Positions 51,191-62,041 of a stretch of DNA of 64,000 bases are shown here, piece after piece. How positions within the stretch are numbered: position 1 is the stretch's first letter; the number at the start of each line of letters is the position of its first letter. Source of the DNA: Puffinus mauretanicus (lineage: Eukaryota; Chordata; Aves; Procellariiformes; Procellariidae); assembly GCA_023333565.1 (NCBI GenBank), contig JAJKFH010003650.1, forward strand, positions 62,001 to 126,000, read 5' to 3'. The notes below the pieces were generated by a model. The model was not told where the DNA came from. It did no database searches and was given only the letters and a program-made list of their open reading frames with translations. Position numbers and translations under genes: made by a program.

Positions 51191-54100
51191 TCTTGTAAGT
51201 CTTACTTATGTACTTTCTGAGGTTTTAAAATTGACCTCTGGAAGTCAATTTGATTTTGTTTCGCTGTTGTCTTTCCCTGTAACTTTCAAACAGCGGATGT
51301 TCTTATTAAGTGGTGGTTGCCCTCTCTCAGATTTCCTTCCACCTTCACATTCTCAGTTGCCCCCCACTGATCAGCAACACTCCTTATGTTACTTTTTCAA
51401 CACTGTGTCATCCTTATAATCTATAAATCTTTTGTACAGTCTGCATCTTGATCTTTTTTTTTTTCCTAAGAGATGTCTGTCTCTATAGTTAAAAGAAACA
51501 AGAGGACCCCAGACATTCCAAAATGCTGTCACCAGGCCCTGTGCATTAGAGGATTCTTTTTGTTTATGAAAAGCTTCATCTGTATAATCTTTTTGGTTTG
51601 GTGGTCAACATTATCACATAGGTTCTTTGCCCTTTCATCAGTACCCATGAAGTATAAATCCATTTGCATTTTGAATCTCAGAGCAGTTATACATTCTTCA
51701 GATGCATCCATTTCTGCCTGGTTATCGAGGTTTTTTGCTTCATTATCTTTTTATGAGATGATTCTTACCACATATAATTTCATTTCTTTTATAGAATATA
51801 TGTTGATTTTTGCCACTCTTCCTTCTGGAATTTACATTACCCATTCTGAATTCTTATACATTTCTATCTACACTTCTTAATCTTCATCCACACATACACA
51901 CTTCTGTACTTTCTGAACCTTGAGCAAAGCCACATTATATACTTTTAATTCAAATACAAAGGCCTATATTGATGATATTTTTCTAGAGCCAAAATGATGG
52001 CTTATTATGTTTGTGTCTTGGTGTGCTGAACCTAATGCTGTCAGACACTGTGAAATGTAAACTCATCATTAGCCACAATGAGGATAGGAATTTAAATTCA
52101 TAATGTAGGCTGAAGGCTGCAGGCCATACTTTTGTGGGTGATATAATTTTTTTTCTGGAGTTGCTTCCTATGGGTGAAATTATTCCTAGCTTATAGGAGT
52201 CTGCTATGAATAAGCTTTGAGATGTATTGCAGAGCAGAAATGATTTGAATCTATGTTTTTCACAGCTTTGACTGCATTCCTGCTTTATAAATAGATCTAT
52301 GGATAACAGTGAAGTCCAAGATGTTACTGGTAGAAATCCGCTAACTTTTCCTCTGAGTAAAGCTTTGTTTCAAACTGTGACTGCCATGGACTCAAACAGT
52401 ACCTCCCTGCAAGCATTTCTGCATTTATTCTTTCTGCTATTTTCTACCCAAATTTAGAGTCTTAGAACAAGATCTTCCTGTTCATTCACATAAGTTTTGA
52501 AAGTATGATGTATGTCATGACATATTCTTGTATAATCTCACCATGCAGTTTATGGCTACTAAATAAATTAGCTTGTACTGCAAGTTGGGTAAAAAATGTG
52601 CCTTAAGATTGGATAAAAATAAAAAAGCCACTTTGTAGTGGTTTCAGATAGGATTCAGAGAAAACAAAGTGCAGTTCTGATATGTATTGCATGGCTCACA
52701 GTAAGAGGTACATTTGTATATTCTTTGGGAAAAGTCAGACGCCGTAATAGGATTCCACCTATTCTGAAGGCTTTACAAATTGAAATCCAAATGATCTCAT
52801 CTTCTAGCATCTAATGAGAATACTGTTCCAGGACAAAGCAGAATATTTTTGGCCTGTAGTATCATCATTATAGGATGAGTATTTAGAGCCAAATACTCTT
52901 TTCATTGAATCTAAATCCTATAGTGCTTTGCAGCCTGACCCTTATCTCCAACAATAGAATTTTGTTTTCAGGCAGAAATAAATCACAAGCAAGTACTTTA
53001 AAGCAAAAAAAGAAAATGGGAATGCTGGAGCTCCTTTATGATTCACTTTTCCCTCCTGTGAGTAGCTATATCTAAAAATAGAGATGGGTCTGACTGCTGT
53101 AACTTAAATGTGCATTTTCAAAACTACCAAAGCCTGAAGGCATGTGAGTGTCAGGCTTAGCTCAGGTTTTAAGAATTAGAATTTTACTACAAAATCTGAA
53201 CCCGATTCATATCCAGTTTCTGTATCAAAACATTCTGAATGTTTAGTGTGTGTTTTCCAAACAAGCTGGTTTGGTTTGATTTAAGAGTTATGTCAGCTTA
53301 CTAATAATGGGGCAATTTTCCACTGGGCTTTGACCCTTACATAGCCCATGTGGATTTACCTGGTTTCGTGCAATTCAGACCCTTCAAAACTGGAACTACT
53401 TTAAATTGCATCTCTGGACTCTGGACAGTCCTTCAACAGGGAATGTGGAATATGATTAGGAATGTTGCAGATACTGGCAGTTTTTCCTAAAAATATTCAT
53501 TCTTACATTGATCACAAATATCCAATAACTTAATCTTGATGTCAAAGATTTTAACCTGAAAACCAGATTCAATCTGGAAGTTAGCATCAGTCTCTGGATC
53601 AATACTGCCCTGTACCAGAACAGAGCAAATAGTCTCTTCACTAACTTTGGGAAGCTGCTGGCTGTGTTCTGCAAAGGAACTGCTCAGACAAGTATAGAAT
53701 CAGCTCAAAACCGCAAACCTTATTTAATAGAATTAAATAGATTACAGCCCAGAAGGAGAAGAAAGAATTAAAATCTGTCTTCTCTTATAACTGATGTTAG
53801 CATGAGAAAAAGAGAAAAAAATAAAAGTTGAATATGGAAGGAGAGGCATTCAGAAAGCATGGATTATAGAAAGGTTGACTCTCTAGGTAGGGGATAACTT
53901 TCCTCTACATAAACATCAAAAAAAGTGTCATTTTGCTGGGTTTTTTCCCTTCTTTTTCCTTTCTCCTGCCTGACTATATGCTGCCTCCTTCTATGTCTCC
54001 ATCTATAGAACAACCTTGTCTATAGAACAGAATTTTTCAGTGGAATGGCTGTAAGAAATTGAACGTATTTTCCTGGGCTGGCAGAACTGCTTGCATGTTT

Positions 54101-57100
54101 GTCTGCTCTTGGGTCTATTCCCTTTCCAGAAAAACTTCTTTTATCAAGGCTTCTTTCTTTTTACATACATTCCTGAAACCAATCATTCTGCTCCTTGGCA
54201 TGTTTTCGTTCAAGTGACAAAAATAAAAATCTTTCTTTTGCAAACAAACTGTTATTATCCTTAGATCAATGTAGTCCTCTAACAATCTACACAGACACCT
54301 GCAGGCTGATGTAAGTACACACTGCTTATAATCTGAGCTGGCTGGATGCATTCTACCCTTAACTAGAAGATATAAATCTATTTGTGCCATGTCCTGGATA
54401 AGAAATTTATTTGGTCTCACCGCTTTTAGACTGCCTATAAAACTTCGAGTTCATAGGCAGCTTGTAGCTCACATATATATGCTTGTAATCAGCTCTACAG
54501 TTGTACCTCAAGGGTAATGCTCTGACAGGTTGCTCTGTTGCCAAGTGGTCAGACTGCTGCAATAATATTATCTTTCAATCAGAGCTCTCATACAGAGAAG
54601 TCTGGACATTAACTGCTTCCTTGAGATCTAAATAAGCTTATCAGAAACCTTATTCATCCAGTACATTTTGGGGTACATATTAATGTAGTCATTACTGAGG
54701 AAACACAGAAATTCTATATATGTAATGCATTTTTGTTACTGACAGATGGTGATAAAAGATTTCTGGTTCATTCAGTGTTCAGGGTACTGAGAGTCTGGCA
54801 TATCTACTTAAAGGTTTAACTTTTTACTACAGCATCAAATACAGTAGTTTTACTGTGGTCACATAATTTGGCTGCGTAAGCCAGCTTAAAGTGAGTAAGT
54901 ACTTCCCTTCATCTTGTGTCACTTCACTCTCCATCTGTCCTGAATGACAATCCACCAAGTGAACACGGCAAATCCAAGATCTTCTTTCCCATTCATACTG
55001 AAATTCCTATTCAGTCTCTGAAGTACTAGATATACGCTTACTGCAATAACAACATACATCAAATAATCATTTATTTTTCCACATTTCAGTACTTGTTATA
55101 AATATTTTATTTCTACTTTTCCAACCTAATTTGCAATTCACATATATTTCCTCATATTTCTGTCATATTTCCTTTTTATAGCCATAAATTGTATCTCTAC
55201 TTTATAATTTCCTTTTAACTACTCTTGAAGACCTTTCTCTATTCCAATTACCTGCAGACTCACAGTCCTACAGCATAATCTTAAAATAAAAACTGAGGTA
55301 CTGATGCAGTCCTCTGCATATTAATTCTGGATATTAGAATATTATTAGAATATAAGTATGTAGGTATCTTCTGAAGTTTCCTTGATACATCAAGGCTCTC
55401 ATCTTTCATCTAGTGAAGTAAATGGTTTTGATCAAAGCCATACTGAACCTACTATAAGCATATACTTTAGTGTAATGAAAAAGATACTTGCGCCCCTTCA
55501 CAGATTTTTCCCTGACACTGTTCTGGTGTCAAAGTAGATTTGACCTACACACGTCCTGCTATTAATCTGAGAAGGTTTCCATTAAAACTGAAGTATGCTA
55601 CTTCCTGTCCTTCTCTGACTTCCGCCTTTCTACATAACTTTGCTATTTGACAAGGAAGAAGGCTTATAGGAGGTTCTAATGGCCTGCAAAGTTTTTATGC
55701 CTCTTCTTTTTGTTTCTCCTACTACTGCTAACAACCATGTGCAAGCCTTATTACAGTTGCAATTCCCACGATGAGATCTATTATTATGTTTGAAATATGG
55801 AAACAAAGTGATCTTCAGCTAATTATATCAGCTCACAGAATACAGACTTGGAGCTCCGTATACCTGAAAGGTTTTGTGTTTCAATAAATTATGAAAATAG
55901 TTGAACTCTATAGGACTACTACTATGACAAGTTTTTAATTAGCTTCTTATTTATTTTTAGAAGAAAAATATTACTGTTAACATATTAATTATCATTATAA
56001 CAAAATTCAGTTTTATCCAGAAAGGACTTCAGGTCTTGTGTTAAAACAGATTATACCACTCAGATATGCAGCAAGAAGGGATGAAAGAAAATAAGGCAGC
56101 AGTTAAGAGGGTAATAGGAAACAAAATAAATTAGTTCTCCATAAAGGTGAGCAATATTTTCCAAACAATCTAGACTGGGTTATTTAGAAAAAGTGATACA
56201 GTTTATTTGCTGCATCTAAAAAACATAATTGGATTTGACTGCAGAACAGCAATGGCTTCTGATGGAAGACCTATGTGGTTTAGTTTGCCTTGCCTTTTTT
56301 TAAACATGATTAATAAAAAAGCCACATGTGCAAGTACAACTGATTTAGAAGAAGGTACCTAAACCTGTAACAAATCAAGATACGCTATTGTTTTTAAGGG
56401 TCAGAGATAAAATCATGGTTAAATAAAGAATGCTATAGCCAAATCTGAATGAACTATATAGATCAGAAGAACGTGTAGGAGACAATACGAGAATTAAATT
56501 GCAGTCTCTTCTTCAAAAATCATAAAGAGAGAAATACTCTTTTCAAAAAAGCAAAATGTTTGTATAATTTGGATAAAATATTTTAAGTTTAATGGAAAAA
56601 AAGTTTCTGATAATGTGCTTTTAGCCTTAACTGAGCAAACCACCTCAAAAGTCAGAGAAGAAAAAGACCTCAGTTATGTTGTCCAAAAAAGTAGGTGTTT
56701 TGCTTAGAATATAACTAGACAACCTCCACTTTGCTTAGTACTTCTTATACAGCTGCTAACTACAAGTTTGGTTTAAGAAAAAAGAGGAAGACAAACTGTA
56801 CTAACAGAGACAGACAGTGAAAATTTTTATAGAAAGAATTACAACCTTCTTTCGTAGCAGTGTCTCAGAAAAAGGTATATTGAGCTATGTCTTTTTAATC
56901 TGTTTTCTCAAAAGTACTCTGGCAGGATAAAGCTGAGTCGCGATATATGCTTGCACTCTCACTGACGAGTGTGACCAATACAGTGTTTTCAAGTTCTGCT
57001 ACAAGAATATCTTAGAGAGATTGTATTGCAATTAAAAGAAGTATGAAATAAAAGCATAGGGTAGAAAACTTTGTATCAAGATTTAAATAACAGAAGTAAA

Positions 57101-57206
57101 AGTCAAACAGATATACTCTTGCTCTGTAACTGCAGGAGTGAAGATGATTCCACAATGCTATAGATGCTGTCCATCCATTGGGATGCTGTCTGTTAATATA
57201 TAGTAT

Positions 57207-57259
57207 TATAAGGGTAATATAAGGGATGGAAATATAAGGGTAAATATAAGGGATGGAAA
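57207..57259. repeat. two-copy tandem repeat, 26-27 bp
   Basis: TATAAGGGTAATATAAGGGA + TGGAAA (57207-57232) is followed directly by the same unit with one extra A (57233-57259). Partial smaller repeats of TATAAGGG occur inside each unit. Confidence 0.9.
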
Positions 57260-59510
57260 AAGGGTTTAACCATGTGCAGAAAGGAACCTGTGAGTCCACC
57301 AGAAACTCAGCTCCTTATTCCTGCCTGTTTCCCAGCTCTTTGGCAATATGGTTACTTCATCATGCCTTTCTCTTCCCTCCCTACAAAGCTCTATGATACA
57401 TGTTAAATTTGGCAGTAGGAGGCATCCCTGCACAGAGGGGCAATAGTCAGCTGCAATTCTAACAGCAGCTCTGTCTAACAAAGCAAAGGTTGAATCTTTT
57501 TTCTTCTTTCCTTGAATGATAAAGTAGAAAAGAGCAAACACAGTTAAAAGAAAAAGGAAAAGTAACGATGGAAGGAAGAATAAGAAGTTTAAATTAAATC
57601 AGCCAACTGCCTAATTTTAAAATGAGAGACTCTTAATAGAGAAATATATAGCTGTAATATCTTTAAAACAAAAAGTCTTACTTCTGACTCCATATTTTTT
57701 TTATCTGGGAAATATATCTATTACTAGCCTGTTTCTACTATACCTTCCTCCCTGGAATAGGCTGCCTATATAAAAATTTAAAATAAAAATGCTACAGAAA
57801 TAATCAATGAGAAGCTGTAAACTTAATCTTTCAAGTTTTTATTAATCAAGAATTTCTTATACTGCCTTATGATAGATTGCTTTTTAAAGCTGTGCATTAC
57901 AAAAGCATTCTTCTGAATTGAAAAAAAAATCATGTAAAATAAATTCCACATTGCCATAGTGGCTTATAAATGCCCATGAGATGGGCATGCTTTAGAGAAT
58001 TAATTACAAAAATGCATCATTTATTGGACCCGTTCACAGTCAAGTGTTTCGAAAGAGACACTATTCACAGCTAAGCAAGACAATAAAATCAGGTTTTCAT
58101 TGTAGTACCACACTTAAATAACTACATGTGAGAGTTTCATCTCCAGATAAGCACAGCTTATTTTTGCTTTCTGATATTCATTTTTTGTTTTCTCTGTTCT
58201 TCCATAACTCCTTTCCTATATCCACCCCAAGGCTACATGATTATCAAAACAGAGGCTTGAGAAAAATACACTACAAAAAAATTTCTGGTTGATGTTTGAC
58301 ATTATGATGTCTTGCCAGATTTCATTAGTCATACCATGTCATATAGACTAATGCAGTCTGATTGATGCAACTCACAGAGACTCATCATCTTTCACGTGTT
58401 TGCTGAACAATTTAAAGGTATCACACAATCTTTGGACAGAATTCAAGGAGCTACTATATGAAAGAAAGATTTTGTTATTTTATTTTTCCATGAAGATAGA
58501 ATTTTTTTTTTACCTTTTGGGATTTTTTTTTTTTAAATACTTTTCTTGAAATTGCATGGATCATACAACATTTAGTCTTCACTAGGAAATCTATGTTAAA
58601 TAATTTCAGCTTTAGACTGAAGTCAACAGTAAAGCATAGATGTCTTATTATAGCTTTATTATTTGGCTGCAGATTAGTATGCTGCAAAAAGCCTTTTAGG
58701 GATACAGAAATTGGAATATGAGGTTATTCTGTCTCAGCCTTCCAGAAATGTTCATTCATTTAGAAATCTAATACTCTTCCCTTCATTCTGTGGGATAATA
58801 TTTTTTTTCCTCTAACAAGATGACGGAAGGGTTAACCTAGAGTGGGCCCTAGGGATTTAAAGCATAAAATTTTGAAACTAGCCTTTTATAGCCTCATTAT
58901 AAGATAGTTTACTAATGAAATCTGATTTCAAGACAAGATGACTATCCAGAGATTAGAAAAAAAGATCCCAACTTCATTAAAATACTTTTGAATGAACACA
59001 AAAGAAGACAATTAAAAAGTGATTTTAAAAACTTAATTACTTTTTCAAATTACAATTACAAAACACCTTAACAAGTTTATCTAACGAAACTGCCTGAAAT
59101 GTTGGACATTAGGCTGTTTAATGGAAAATAATTTGTATTTAACTTCATGACCTAAATGACAACACTTAGAACATGATAAATCCTCCAATATGCATATTTT
59201 CTTTGTGATATTTAAATGCTGCCTAAATCTTTCTCTTTTTGTGTGTGTGTGTGCGCGCAAGTAATTAAAGTCAATGTTTTTATTGTTTTAACCCTAAAAT
59301 AATTTTTCTAGTTCAATGAAAAAATTTCTTTGAAAATTCAATCCTAACTCTTTTTATTTTTCATTTTAGCCACAGGAGGAAAATCAATTACTTGTACAAT
59401 CAGCTCTAGTAGTGATATTCTCTGGTAGGACTAAACAGGTATACAGTAATCCCTGAAACTTCAGATGACTATATCAAAGCAGCATTAACTTAGGTTTTCC
59501 TAGCTTTTAC

Positions 59511-59529
59511 TTTTTTTTTTTTTTTTTTT
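59511..59529. repeat. T19 homopolymer
   Basis: An uninterrupted run of 19 T in intron 5, about 230 bp from the third solo LTR. No LINE or SINE 3' end was recognised next to it. Confidence 0.9.
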
Positions 59530-59762
59530 AATTTGGGCAGGGGAGCTTAATATAAATACACATATAGTCAGCTGTATTTCTAGAATTAAGAAGAAAGTCC
59601 TGTTCTTTTCACAAGGAACAATCTTATATCCCATGCTAAGCACCATTGAATAAATTTTCATTAGTTGTTCTGCTTTCTATACCACTGATGTCAACAGGTG
59701 CTGTGGGAACTCAGGCCACTTTGAAGTTAAAGACAGTTGAACAGTGCTTTGCTTTTGAAGTC

Positions 59763-60323
59763 TGTTGTGGTTTAACCCAGCAGGCAGTCAAACACCACGC
59801 AGCCGCTCGCTCACTCCCCCCACCCCCCAGTGGGATGGGGACAGAATTGGAAGGGTAAGAGTAAGAAAACTCGTGGGTTGAAATAAAGACAGTTTAATAG
59901 AACAGAAAAGGAAGAGAAAATAATAATGATAATAATAATAACAACAACAACAGTAATAATAATAATAATAATCATAATGATAGAATATACAAAATGAGTG
60001 ATGCACAATGCAATTGCTACCACCTGCGCTGATCGATAACCAAGTAGCAATCGCTACTTCCTGGAACACGCCTACCATTCATATACTGAGCATGACGTCA
60101 CATGATATGGAATACCCCATTGGCCAGCTGGAACAGCTGTCCCAGCTATGCTCCCTCCCAGCCTCTTGTGCGCTTAGTAGCACATGGAAGCTGAATGTCC
60201 TTGACTAGCAGGGTACTTAGCAACAACTAAAAACATCGGTGTGCTATCAACATTCTTCTCATACTAAATCCAAAACACAGCACTAAGAAGAAATTTAACT
60301 CTATCCCAGCCAAAACCAGGACA
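59763..60323 (-). mobile_element. solo LTR, copy 3 (ERVL-like)
   Basis: A 561-bp element is closely related to copy 2, with a perfect 5-bp duplication AAGTC (59758-59762 and 60324-60328). Termini on the plus strand are TGTTGTGG and CCAGGACA. Minus-strand signals are CCAAT (60123-60119), CRE TGACGTCA (60100-60093), CATATA-type TATA (60085-60080, plus-strand reading) and ATTAAA (59898-59893). It is longer because an AAT/AAC microsatellite has expanded inside (about 59919-59981). Several CpGs of copy 2 are TpG or CpA here, suggesting more decay. It lies 1.6 kb after exon 5 in the sense of SGCZ. No viral genes remain. Confidence 0.9.
59919..59981. repeat. AAT/AAC trinucleotide microsatellite inside solo LTR
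   Basis: Runs of AAT, then AAC, then AAT units. It is an expansion of a shorter AAT tract present at the same place in LTR copy 2. Translated, it yields tyrosine- and cysteine-rich nonsense frames, which are not genes. Confidence 0.9.
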
Positions 60324-60487
60324 AAGTCTGATAAAAAAAATTACCATGACATCTACAATTTATGATTACATTTCTTAATGGCAGGAAATCTAATCCTCAG
60401 TGCCATTTGTAAGATGTTTTATTTTAAAACTTGTGATAGATGCTTTGAAATCTCCTGTGTCGATTGTATGTTTAAGATTAACTTTCT

Positions 60488-60553
60488 CAGTATTTAATAT
60501 TCTGATCAAGTTTGAACCTTCAGTATTTAATATTCTGATCAAGTTTGAACCTT
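60488..60553. repeat. perfect 33-bp tandem duplication
   Basis: CAGTATTTAATATTCTGATC + AAGTTTGAACCTT occurs twice head to tail (60488-60520, 60521-60553) with no mismatch. Confidence 0.97.
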
Positions 60554-61380
60554 AGCAGGATTCAGTATGATTATCTTTTTTCTTCTTGTGTTATTCCAGT
60601 TATTGTCTTAGGTTTTACTATGGTAAAATTCTTGTACAACTACTATCTATGAAGAATTGCTGCTGACTCAACAAAACACTGATGTCTCCCTCTCGTAACC
60701 CCAAGTTTGGTAAACCAATACAATTTAGTGTGTTATGGTTGATACTGCAATATCACTAAACTGCCTGCTTGTAAAAGCCTTTTCTTTTGGTTTAGCAGGA
60801 TTAAAACAGATTGCTTGGCTAGAGAAAACAGACAGAGGTCAGATAGGAATGAAAGAGGAAGAAAAGTTATCCCACATATACTGGCAAGCAACAGTCTTGA
60901 GGCTTATGAAGAAAGTTCAGTCATAGCTTGACTCTGGACTTCCTGGATCTATTTTAATGCTGTATCTGGCATTACACGGAAGTAGAACTACCTAATATTT
61001 TTTTTAAAAGGCTTAAAGTTGCTAGTAATGCATTTCTTAGTTTTACAGACCAGAAAGGGATATCTTATCATAATCACCATAAACTAGAACCATCTTATAC
61101 TGTCTACACAATTGAACTTTCAAACTGGTAAGTTTATTTCAAACTCTGTAAAGCAGGCATCCCCAGATATAGACTGACCTAAAGCTAAACACCCCTGACT
61201 GGTGAAACAATTCAAGTTTTGTATCTTATTCTAGATTATGAATGGATAGCTCAAGTCCAGCCTAAGTTCAGATAAAATTTTATTAAGCGGTCAAAGTTAA
61301 AGCATTTATCTACAACAAACTTAGGTAACCGATTTTGTTTTTATAAGCTAACACTTTTCTAACATCAAATGAGTTACTGA

Positions 61381-61396
61381 TATATATATATATATA
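61381..61396. repeat. AT dinucleotide repeat
   Basis: Eight uninterrupted TA units, followed by an A run, about 520 bp downstream of SGCZ exon 5 in transcription. Confidence 0.9.
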
Positions 61397-61918
61397 AAAA
61401 ATGATGACGGTTAAATAACAATGAGAATTATTTTTCTTATTTTATTGAACAAATATTCAAGTCAAGACAAGGTTTCTACTTACTACACTTCGGCTGAGCC
61501 TCCTAAATTAAAGCAGAGTACATATCTTTAATTCACATGGAAGTTAGACTTGATACTTTGCATACAGAAAAAACAAAAATCATAGCATATAACAATAGTT
61601 TTTATTATTGTGAAGGGGCATTACCTAAACAAATGGCATAGGTACCACAAAACAATGCTTAGTGATAACATATAAAAGCCAAATCACTGTGGTGAGGGTG
61701 ATTTGTACCATAGTTGGTCCTGCAGAGTTTAAATTCAAATCTGCCTTTATAGTAATTGATTTTTAGATTATGCAATATTTTTTGGTTGGTCAAGCAATCA
61801 CTGATGATGAGAAGACTCCTCTCCATTGGATGAAAATTTTGTAGAAGACTGATAGATTAATTATTACTACGGGTATGAAAAAAAAAAATTCCATTTAGAA
61901 ACCTTATTATTACCGTAC

Positions 61919-62041
61919 CTGTTACTTTTAGTCTGTCGGCTCCAATGACAATCTCATCTTCATCTGCAGAAAACAATACTTTTCCACTTTCACTTGCCCT
62001 CACTTCAAATCTCTTACACTGGGCCTCCACAGCATCAGCTC
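61919..62041 (-). CDS. SGCZ: zeta-sarcoglycan exon 5 (extracellular domain)
   Basis: This 123-nt internal exon encodes (G)ADAVEAQCKRFEVRASESG followed by KVLFSADEDEIVIGADRLKV and TG. It matches human SGCZ at roughly residues 142-182, with a few conservative changes (for example ESGK against EDGR, as I recall the human protein). It contains one cysteine of the extracellular region. The acceptor is a pyrimidine-containing tract ending TTGATTTCAG at 62042-62043; the donor is ACAG|GTACGG with GT at 61918-61917. The exon begins with two bases of a Gly codon and ends with one base of the next Gly, so its ends share the same phase and its skipping would keep the frame. An apparent ORF at 61857-62051 is this exon with intron read-through on both sides, and its ATG lies in the intron, so it is not a start. 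Confidence 0.96.

Larger units (their letters stand above)
35702..61918 (-). other. SGCZ: SGCZ intron 5 (26.2 kb)
   Basis: A long AT-rich intron with no further exon-like segment recognised. From 35.7 to 46 kb I see nothing except short A and T runs. Later contents are a TG/G-rich patch (46.24-46.28 kb), a hairpin at 49.26 kb, an ancient CR1 at 50.6-51.2 kb, tandem duplications at 57.2 and 60.5 kb, TG then CG dinucleotides at 59.24-59.26 kb, T19 at 59511-59529, a solo LTR at 59.8-60.3 kb and an AT dinucleotide run at 61381-61396. Confidence 0.88.

Noticed and set aside
51473..51880. 135-codon open frame on the plus strand
   Set aside because: Longest plus-strand frame in intron 5 but low complexity, Ile/Phe/Ser-rich and without homology that I recognise; likely chance in T-rich sequence.
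59788..60078. Tyr/Cys-repeat open frames on the minus strand
   Set aside because: Translation of the AAT/AAC microsatellite in LTR copy 3, not a protein.
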